Below the pieces are notes generated by a model that did no database searches, was not told where the DNA came from, and was given only the letters and a program-made list of their open reading frames with translations. A stretch of 56,500 bases of DNA, from contig JAHDMJ010000037.1 of assembly GCA_018436095.1 (NCBI GenBank), positions 1-56,500 on the forward strand, read 5' to 3'. This DNA comes from Clostridia bacterium (GTDB lineage Bacteria; Bacillota; Peptococcia; DRI-13; UBA5745). How positions within the stretch are numbered: the first letter of the stretch is position 1; each line of letters opens with the position of its first letter. A program made the position numbers and the translations under genes. Shown here in pieces: positions 44,942 through 53,302 of the stretch.

Positions 44942-46321
44942 TTATTGATAATTGCTATTGGTATCTTTTGTTTTATCCATCATTCTCAAAAATTCCTGTT
45001 CCGGAGCAGCTTTATGGTATAAGTAACCTTGCATGAAATCAATTCCTATCTCCTTGCAGCACAATAGCTGTTCTGTTTCTTCAATCCCCTCTGCACACAC
45101 CATAATACCCAGCATGTGACCCAATTCCGTAATTATTTTCATAAACATGTACGTATATTCGTCAAGAGTCACGTCGCTTACGAAGGACCGGTCGATCTTA
45201 ATAAGGTTCACCGGCATGGTGCGAATCATATTTAAGGAAGAATAGCCTGTCCCAAAATCATCTAAAGCAATCTGGATTCCTTTGCTTTGCAGCAATTGGC
45301 AAGCATGGCGGATGCGCTCCATATTAGGAGCCGCCACACTCTCCGTAATCTCTAACACCATATTTTCATGAGGTACATTTGCTTCATCAAGAATGGCAAG
45401 CACTGTTTCGGTAAAATCAGGTTTTTGCAGCTGACAAATCGACACATTCACATTGATGCAGAAATCCGCATATCCGGCATTAATTACTTTTTTACAAAAA
45501 TCTGCGGCAGTTTTTAAAATATATTTGCCAATGGGTATGATCAATCCGGTTTGCTCAGCCAGGGAGATAAAGGAACCGGGATAGATGAGGACTCCTTCTT
45601 TAGTTGTGTACCGCAGCAGGGCTTCCGCACCTATAATATCATTTGAAATATGATCATAAAGGGCCTGATAATAAAGCTGAAATCCTTTAAAATCTTTATT
45701 TACCGCATCCCGCAGCATTTTTTCAATCTCACGGTGCTTTATTACAATATTGGCTATATTCTCGATCTCTTCCCGGTATATTATAAAATTGTTTTTGCCG
45801 TTCTCCTTAGCCTTATACAATGCACTATCTAAATTCCGGCATATTTCCTCAACCGTTCTGCCATCGGCAGGATAATATACTGCCGAAAGGCTTACGGTGC
45901 AATACATAGCTCTGCCGCTAATAATCCAGGGAGATTGACAACGGTCCATAATTTCATTAATATCTTCATTTAATTGTTGAAACTGCACAGGGGGGGTGCA
46001 AAGCAGAAGAAAAGCATCGCTATTCATGCGGAATATCTCATGGGTTTCGGCGAATTTTGATTTTAAATATTGGGCAAAATTACGAATAAAAGCATCTCCC
46101 ACGTCATATCCGAAACCTTGATTAATCATTCTAAAATCATCAATATCGACTAAAATTACGTATCCTCCTTTTTCCCCGGCCTCTTCCTGCAGTATTCTTT
46201 TCATTTTCCTTTCGAAGGAATAACGGTTGGGAAATCTGGTCAGCCAGTCAATCTCTTGATATCGGTAAACATACATGCCATATTTTATCCGTTCTTTGTT
46301 TGCATTTCTCCACTTGCCCAT
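44942..46321 (-). CDS. Degenerate-GGDEF/EAL protein, likely c-di-GMP phosphodiesterase
   Basis: 459 residues, soluble. The GGDEF domain begins DWLTRFPNRYSFERKM but its active site reads RMNSDAFLLL instead of GGDEF, so cyclase activity is unlikely. The EAL domain is complete: EALLRYTT, NVNVSICQL, LEITESV, DDFGTGYSSL, KIDRSFV and CAEGIEETEQ. The ATG at 46321 follows AGAGGGGGGATAAGAAG; the frame upstream to 46531 has no ribosome site and includes a hairpin. It is the first gene of the operon with the Cache chemoreceptor. It should lower c-di-GMP. Confidence 0.88.
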   Translation of the reverse strand: MGKWRNANKERIKYGMYVYRYQEIDWLTRFPNRYSFERKMKRILQEEAGEKGGYVILVDIDDFRMINQGFGYDVGDAFIRNFAQYLKSKFAETHEIFRMNSDAFLLLCTPPVQFQQLNEDINEIMDRCQSPWIISGRAMYCTVSLSAVYYPADGRTVEEICRNLDSALYKAKENGKNNFIIYREEIENIANIVIKHREIEKMLRDAVNKDFKGFQLYYQALYDHISNDIIGAEALLRYTTKEGVLIYPGSFISLAEQTGLIIPIGKYILKTAADFCKKVINAGYADFCINVNVSICQLQKPDFTETVLAILDEANVPHENMVLEITESVAAPNMERIRHACQLLQSKGIQIALDDFGTGYSSLNMIRTMPVNLIKIDRSFVSDVTLDEYTYMFMKIITELGHMLGIMVCAEGIEETEQLLCCKEIGIDFMQGYLYHKAAPEQEFLRMMDKTKDTNSNYQ

Positions 46322-46493
46322 TCTTCTTATCCCCCCTCTTATTTTTGGCAAGGCAAGAGATATAGTCGCCTCTTTGTCAAAATTAAGAATAAGCCTATGC
46401 CTTTTTCTCATTTGTGCGAATAGGTGAAGTCTTATGCACAAGTAAATTTCTGCAATATGCACTCCTACAAATGCTCCAAAAGATTTTTCAAGA

Positions 46494-46537
46494 CCAAAAA
46501 ATCCTGTGCGGATGGGTTCACCTATCCGCACAGGATT
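46494..46537 (-). terminator. Hairpin with T run upstream of the GGDEF/EAL gene
   Basis: Perfect 14-base arms (46500-46513 and 46524-46537, AATCCTGTGCGGAT) are followed on the minus strand by TTTTTT. It points into the GGDEF/EAL operon about 170 bases before its start. It could attenuate that operon if its promoter lies near 46560, or block read-through from further right. The 46322-46612 gap contains nothing else I can support. Confidence 0.6.
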
Positions 46538-46612
46538 CTATTATTGCCATATCCTGGCTTGCTCTCGTTTATTACAATATATCTATATAAACCAAAACGG
46601 AGGGAATAAATC

Positions 46613-47266
46613 ATGCCAATAAACAACAAATACGGATACATCCGGGTATCCACACAGGAACAGCATGAAGATCGCCAGCATATAGCACTAACTCCCTATG
46701 AGATACCAAATAAAAACCTCTTTATCGACAAACAATCCGGCAAGGATTTTAACCGGCCGGCCTATAAACAGTTGGTACGCCGCCTGAAAAGGGGGGATAT
46801 TCTATATATAAAGTCCATTGACCGCCTGGGACGCAGTTATGGCGAAATCATCGAGCAATGGCGTTTTTTAATCCGGAATAAAGGCATTGATATCTATGTT
46901 ATCGACATGCCTTTATTGGACACCACCTATTGCAAGGACCTTTTAGGAACCTTCATCAGCGATCTGGTTTTACAGGTTCTCTCCTTTTCAGCTCAAATCG
47001 AAAGAGATAATCTGCTGCAAAGGCAGGCGGAAGGAATAGCCGCCGCCAAGGCCCGGGGAGTCATCTTTGGCAAACAACCATTACCGCTGCCGGAAAACTT
47101 CGAGGATATTTATAACCGCTGGCGCAGCGGTATGATAACAGCGGATCAGGCCGCAAAACAATGCGGCGTCTCCCGGCGAACTTTATATGAAAAAACAAGA
47201 GGACGCCGTCAATGCGAGGGCTGGTCACATGTGGGAATGCGCACCGATATCCGCCGCACCCGTTAA
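46613..47266 (+). CDS. Small serine recombinase, paralogue of the one at 27.1 kb
   Basis: 217 residues. The catalytic start is YGYIRVSTQEQHEDRQ; the arginine motif is KSIDRLGRSY, and the E helix LLQRQAEGIAAAKARGVIFG is nearly the same as in the first copy. A helix-turn-helix follows (ITADQAAKQCGVSRRTLYEK) and then a basic tail of about 25 residues absent from the first copy. ACGGAGGGAATAAATC precedes the ATG. It is divergent from the GGDEF/EAL-chemoreceptor operon. No clear pair of crossover-like inverted repeats was found next to it. Confidence 0.93.
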   Translation: MPINNKYGYIRVSTQEQHEDRQHIALTPYEIPNKNLFIDKQSGKDFNRPAYKQLVRRLKRGDILYIKSIDRLGRSYGEIIEQWRFLIRNKGIDIYVIDMPLLDTTYCKDLLGTFISDLVLQVLSFSAQIERDNLLQRQAEGIAAAKARGVIFGKQPLPLPENFEDIYNRWRSGMITADQAAKQCGVSRRTLYEKTRGRRQCEGWSHVGMRTDIRRTR

Positions 47267-47363
47267 ACTGCGCTTAATCGTCACATTTTTACAAAAAATG
47301 CACTACTTTTCCAATTATAGCACTGCTGCCGAAGAGAAGCAATAAGCGAAGATAACACTCTAT

Positions 47364-49373
47364 TCATCCTCCAATAATCACGCTGCCGTCCTGCTGCGGC
47401 AGAATGTGATCAAAGCCAATAGCGTCTTGAACAGCGTCATAGGTTTTACGCCATTCAAGGCTGCCCAGGCTGTCGTATTTACAGACAACGGTTTCCGTAT
47501 CATACCAAATGGAAGAAATATAAAGCGGCTGGGGAACGGTTTTTATATTGCGTATGGACAGGAGCATGAATCCGCCGTCTTCTGTAGGCGTTACCGGCCC
47601 ATAACAATCCCCCGTAATTTTTGCCAGTTCTTCCCCCCACCGGCTGTAACAGGTGATTGCGCCGCTTCTTCTGCCGCTTCTTTCGGCAAAGGATTGAACT
47701 ACGATAATTCTGCCGTCCCTAAGCTGAGCTATGCTGGTTATCCATTGGTCAAGAGGCTGGGTGTGCCACAGCTTGCGCCCCTGGCTATCCAGCTTCACAA
47801 CGGATAGTTTTAGAGCTCCGCTGCCCTTGTAAGGATCCCCTTCGTTGTGAACCACAAATACGGCGTCATCGGCCACATAATAAACGGAATCGGCAATTTG
47901 CACAGGATATACCCATTTAAGCTCCAAGGTTTCCCCATCGATACAGGCTACGAAAGGTGAGTTGCTTTCATTGGCAAAATCGCCGTCCCGGGATTGGCTG
48001 ACTCCCGCAATGACAATGCCCATCTTTGCATTATATTTGGCTTCGTATACCGTATCGAAATCGCTGCCGCCGTAGGTGCGCCTTTGTATTTCCTTGCCCA
48101 GTTCATCGTACTTGACAATGCAAATATCCTGGTACCCCTCCCCCTGCTCCCTTTGGCCCACAGTTATGTAATTGCCTTTTTCATCAAGGAACAGGCTGAT
48201 AAACTCCCCTGCGCCCGCAACTTTTTCGTAACCCTGGTTTTTTTCAAAAATTATGCCGTTACGCTCAACCTGGTTCTCGTCAAGCTGTTTTTCCGTTACC
48301 CGGTGAGGGGCAATATCCGCAAGAGGAACATAGCCGGTGTCAAAGCCTAAATCGGCTAAATCCCTCATAAATCCTAAGTTCATTGTGGGTTCCTGCCCCG
48401 GCTCCAGATTTTCCCGGTCAAATTTGGGTTCACCGGAACCAGCTATCATTGGCGGATTGGTCAGCAGCATTGCCCCGGTAATCAAAAAGAAAAGGACGGC
48501 AAGGCCGCAGCCCATCAAAGACAGCCGGCGGTAAGACAATACATTTAATATCCTTGCTTTTATCTTCGATTCCCCGAAGGCTGCCGCCGCCGGATTTGGC
48601 TTTCCGGCCTTTGCCGCCATGGCCAGCAATACCCCGGCATACTCTTTTTTCTGAGCCGGACTATAGGTTTTGATCACTGCCTCATCGCAGGAAAGCTCCA
48701 TATCTTTGATAAAACAGGAAAAGCCCACCCAGGCCAGGGGATTAAACCAGTGCAAGCACAGGGTGCACAGGCCAAGGAGACGCCATAGGTTGTCTCGCCT
48801 TTGCCTATGTACCCTTTCATGGGCAATGATGTGGGCAGCCTCTGCAGAGGCCATATCAAAACCTGCCGGCAAGATGATTTTGGTCCTGAAAACACCCCAC
48901 AAAAACGGCTGGGCCGTCTTTTCATTCACATATACACTGTCTTTAACCAGCGTTGAGTTTTTAAATTGATAAAACACCAGCCAGTATAGAGCAGAAATAA
49001 TGATTAAGGCTGCAAAAGCCCCGGCGCCCCAAATCATGGTGCTCCGGTGAAAAATCCCGCTGAAACTTTCTGTTTTGTAAACCATAGGCGCATAACTTGA
49101 TGCCGCATTAAAATAGTTGGCGGCTGTAATGTCGGCCAAGGGCAGCCTTCCCAGGGGTACAACTTTTTTTATCCAATTACTAAAAAAGCTAAAGATACTG
49201 ATGCTGCTGGAAAGGGCAAAGGGCAAGCTCAGCCTGATAAAGGCCAGAGACCAAAGGGGATAAATCACCCTCTTGGGAATAACCGGCACCTGCCTGAGCA
49301 GCAGCAGGATGATGATCACCAAAGAACCGCTGATGCTCATGTTGATGAGAAAATAAAAGACTGTAGCCGCCAT
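47364..49373 (-). CDS. BlaR1-like M56 membrane protease with propeller-like sensor
   Basis: 669 residues. Four membrane segments lie in the first 320 residues. The zinc protease motif HERVH sits in AHIIAHERVHRQRRDNLW, with a downstream KDMELSCDEAV glutamate ligand. This is the M56 domain of BlaR1/MecR1. From about residue 350 there is no penicillin-binding domain; instead repeated blades such as DICIVKYDELGKEIQRRTYG and LKLSVVKLDSQGRKLWH suggest a beta-propeller. The protein ends abruptly at SVIIGG, perhaps short of the last blade. It starts within the BlaI-like repressor stop codon (TAATG). Presumably it cleaves that repressor on a signal other than beta-lactam. Confidence 0.85.
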   Translation of the reverse strand: MAATVFYFLINMSISGSLVIIILLLLRQVPVIPKRVIYPLWSLAFIRLSLPFALSSSISIFSFFSNWIKKVVPLGRLPLADITAANYFNAASSYAPMVYKTESFSGIFHRSTMIWGAGAFAALIIISALYWLVFYQFKNSTLVKDSVYVNEKTAQPFLWGVFRTKIILPAGFDMASAEAAHIIAHERVHRQRRDNLWRLLGLCTLCLHWFNPLAWVGFSCFIKDMELSCDEAVIKTYSPAQKKEYAGVLLAMAAKAGKPNPAAAAFGESKIKARILNVLSYRRLSLMGCGLAVLFFLITGAMLLTNPPMIAGSGEPKFDRENLEPGQEPTMNLGFMRDLADLGFDTGYVPLADIAPHRVTEKQLDENQVERNGIIFEKNQGYEKVAGAGEFISLFLDEKGNYITVGQREQGEGYQDICIVKYDELGKEIQRRTYGGSDFDTVYEAKYNAKMGIVIAGVSQSRDGDFANESNSPFVACIDGETLELKWVYPVQIADSVYYVADDAVFVVHNEGDPYKGSGALKLSVVKLDSQGRKLWHTQPLDQWITSIAQLRDGRIIVVQSFAERSGRRSGAITCYSRWGEELAKITGDCYGPVTPTEDGGFMLLSIRNIKTVPQPLYISSIWYDTETVVCKYDSLGSLEWRKTYDAVQDAIGFDHILPQQDGSVIIGG

Positions 49374-49747
49374 TATTGCTCACCGCCTTCGTCATAGGCG
49401 TCAATCAGGCTGCGTATTTGCTCCAGCTCGGTTTTTGTTATCTTTTCGTTATGCAAAAAAGAGGAGAATAGCATTTTGACAGAACCGTTATAGAGCTTAT
49501 CAATAAGGTCTTTGGTTTCGTTGTATTGGATCTGCTCTTTTGTAACTATTGGCTTGCACATAAAGTTTGGCTCCTGCCGCAGAACCGCCTTTTTGTCCAC
49601 CAATTTTTTGAGCACAGTATAGGTGGTATTTTTGTTCCAGCCGATACTTTCCTTGGCTAAAGCCGCCAATTCCTTTGCCGTGATGCTTTCCTGCCGCCAA
49701 AGGAGCTCCATCAGCTTTAACTCGCTATCAAATAATTTGATCTCCAT
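49373..49747 (-). CDS. BlaI/MecI family repressor
   Basis: 124 residues with a winged helix (LKLMELLWRQESITAKELAA, NKNTTYTVLKKLVDKKAVLR) and a C-terminal dimerisation part, normal for BlaI. The protease site in such repressors lies near the middle; an FMCKPIVTKEQI stretch is present there. AGGTGATTTT precedes the ATG. A long perfect palindrome directly upstream is its likely operator. It is co-transcribed with the M56 protein. Confidence 0.93.
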   Translation of the reverse strand: MEIKLFDSELKLMELLWRQESITAKELAALAKESIGWNKNTTYTVLKKLVDKKAVLRQEPNFMCKPIVTKEQIQYNETKDLIDKLYNGSVKMLFSSFLHNEKITKTELEQIRSLIDAYDEGGEQ

Positions 49748-49752
49748 AAAAT

Positions 49753-49808
49753 CACCTCCAGACTATTCCAATAGTATACACTTATACTATCGCAATAGTC
49801 TGGAGGTG
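49753..49808. promoter_or_regulatory. BlaI-type operator, 56-base nested palindrome
   Basis: Outer arms CACCTCCAGACTATT (49753-49767) and their exact complement (49794-49808) enclose an inner perfect pair ATAGTATA/TATACTAT (49771-49778, 49783-49790). It lies 6 bases upstream of the repressor gene start and includes its ribosome site on the minus strand. The GACTAT/ATAGTC core fits dimer binding by BlaI proteins. Confidence 0.75.
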
Positions 49809-49814
49809 TCAAGA

Positions 49815-49951
49815 TCAGGAGGTCTCTCCTCTTTCCACCATACGGTAGCCTACGCCTACTTCGGTGATAATGTACTCCGGATCCGCTGCATTTTTTTCGA
49901 TCTTCCTGCGGATATTGGCCACATTTACCCGCAGCACCTGGCTTTCGCTGG
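49815..49951 (-). pseudogene. C-terminal fragment of a KdpE-like response regulator
   Basis: The minus strand encodes [20 protein letters not shown] and then [19 protein letters not shown] before a stop at 49815. This is the last third of an OmpR-type winged helix, closest in form to KdpE. The fragment ends at about 49951, where ATP synthase alpha sequence begins on the other strand. The receiver domain is absent, so this is a rearrangement scar. Confidence 0.8.
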
Positions 49952-50854
49952 CGGGAGCTGTTTATGGGCGACCGTCAGACAGGCAAAACAGCCTTAGGTA
50001 TAGATACGATCATCAATCAGAAAGACAAAGGCGTACGCTGCATTTATGTAGCCATCGGCCAGAAGGCTTCTACGGTGGCCCAAATTGTCCGCACCCTTAA
50101 GGAAAAAGGGGCTATGGATTATACCACCGTGGTGGTGGCCACAGCCAGCGACTCAGCGCCTTTACAATACATTGCCCCTTATGCCGGCTGCGCCATCGGC
50201 GAAGAATGGATGGAGTCAGGCAAGGATGTGCTGATTATCTACGATGATTTATCGAAGCATGCCGTAGCCTACCGGGCTTTAAGCCTGCTTTTGCGGCGGC
50301 CCCCGGGCCGGGAGGCTTATCCGGGAGATGTTTTCTATCTCCACTCCCGGCTGTTGGAGCGGGCAGCCTGCCTCAGCGAAGAATACGGCGGCGGCTCTTT
50401 GACGGCCCTGCCTGTTATCGAGACTCAGGAAGGCGATATTTCCGCCTACATCCCCACTAACGTTATTTCAATTACCGATGGGCAAATCTATCTGGAAACG
50501 GAGTTGTTTAACGACGGCGTCCGGCCGGCCATCAATCCCGGCTTTTCCGTTTCCCGGGTAGGCAGCTCCGCCCAAATCAAAGCCATGAAAAAACTGGCGG
50601 GGCCTTTGCGCATTGAATTGGCCCAATACCGGGAATTAGCGGCCTTTGCCCAATTCGGCTCCGACTTGAGCAAGGATACGCTGGAACGTTTAAAGCATGG
50701 TGAACGCATAGTGGAGATTCTGAAGCAGCCTCAATATCAGCCCATGCCTGTGGAGCAGCAGACCCTATTGCTCTATGTGCTTACCCGTAAGCGCAGCTAT
50801 AACAGCAATATAGCCGCTAAAGCCCTGGCTGCCATAACCGCCGCCAAAAAATGA
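49952..50854 (+). pseudogene. atpA: F1-ATPase alpha fragment joined to gamma sequence
   Basis: The frame opens at the alpha-subunit P-loop ([13 protein letters not shown]), so about 165 N-terminal residues are missing. Typical alpha sequence follows ([39 protein letters not shown]) up to [14 protein letters not shown]. Near 50790 the frame switches in phase to gamma-subunit sequence ([18 protein letters not shown]) and stops at 50854. The last 70-90 alpha residues and the first 70-80 gamma residues are therefore also lost. The ATG at 49964 is within the P-loop and has no ribosome site. Non-functional as an alpha subunit. Confidence 0.88.
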
Positions 50855-51374
50855 AAAAATTATTTCCGTAGGCCTGAAAGGCTGCGACTTTTTCAGCCGC
50901 CGCCAAAAACAGGTTCTCTGCCACTACCGGCAGATGTCGGAAACCGCACTCTATGAGGATGCGGAACTGATCGGCAAGCAGATTACTTCTTTATACCTCT
51001 CCGAAGAGGTTGATGAAGTTTATGTGGCCTATACCCAATTTCAATCCATGCTATCCCATATTCCCCGCGTAGAAAGGCTGCTGCCTTTAAGCAGCGGCCC
51101 CGCAAAATACGAAGCAAACCTCGTAAGGTACGGACCCGATAAAGATACCTTTTGGCAAAGGGCCATACCGAAGTATATTACCGCCTATATTTTCGGCGCC
51201 CTGCTGGAATCGGCAGCCTGCGAGCAGGCCGCCCGCATGGTCAATATGGACTCCGCCGCCAATAACGCCACCAAGATCATCAATAAGCTGAACCTCAGCT
51301 ACAACAGGATACGTCAGGCGGCTATTACCCAGGAAATAAGTGAAATTGTCAATGGGGCCAACGCCTTAAAATAA
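50844..51374 (+). pseudogene. atpG: F1-ATPase gamma subunit, truncated and frameshifted
   Basis: One frame over from the preceding fragment, gamma sequence continues ([19 protein letters not shown]) and runs to the normal gamma end (QEISEIVNGANALK). The shift falls in the A-rich stretch around 50845-50857. The gamma N-terminal helix that enters the alpha/beta ring is missing. The only ATG in this frame (50934) is internal and without a ribosome site. It is a remnant of the ancestral atpG between atpA and atpD. Confidence 0.85.
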
Positions 51375-51382
51375 GGCTCGTT

Positions 51383-53004
<1,622 letters not shown>

Positions 53005-53011
53005 CGGCGCC

Positions 53012-53302
53012 TCACTCGTAAAACCAGGCCCGCCGCTGGGTTTCGTCATGCAAGGCCAATTCCGTCGTCCCTTCCTCCAGATGGCCGTCAATGTAATTTA
53101 CGATGTCTCCTACGCATTTGAACTGATGAACGTCTTCATCGTGGATAATAATCTTGAATTTCTTTTCACAGGCTATAATCAGCTTAACCAAGTCAAGAGG
53201 CTCCACGCCCCTTTCTTTAGTGAGGGCTGTGGACGGCAGGATTTCTTCTTCCCGAATAGGCACAATCTGAGCCAACAGTTCTGCAACTTTCATAAAAGTC
53301 AA
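53012..53302 (-). CDS. Acyl-carrier-protein-like protein lacking the Ser attachment site
   Basis: 96 residues with the four-helix ACP pattern. The end DEDVHQFKCVGDIVNYID matches the helix III-IV region. At the usual GxDSL motif it reads RGVEPLDLVKL: the phosphopantetheine Ser is Pro and the preceding Asp is Glu. It therefore cannot be loaded in the standard way. The TTG at 53302 overlaps the TGA stop of the helicase gene, and an ATG at 53293 is the alternative start. Either way translation is coupled to the helicase. It may act as a protein-protein adaptor; this is inference. Confidence 0.75.
   Translation of the reverse strand: MTFMKVAELLAQIVPIREEEILPSTALTKERGVEPLDLVKLIIACEKKFKIIIHDEDVHQFKCVGDIVNYIDGHLEEGTTELALHDETQRRAWFYE

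Noticed and set aside
50840-50860. A-rich slippery stretch between alpha/gamma fragment and the gamma frame, as a possible programmed frameshift.
   Set aside because: Both sides are already truncated and fused, no stimulatory structure is evident, and decay explains the shift more simply.
50884-50896. GCGACTTTTTCAG inside the gamma-subunit remnant, identical to part of the type E terminal repeat.
   Set aside because: It encodes a conserved gamma segment (GCDFFSRR) and has no other element sequence beside it, so the match is chance.
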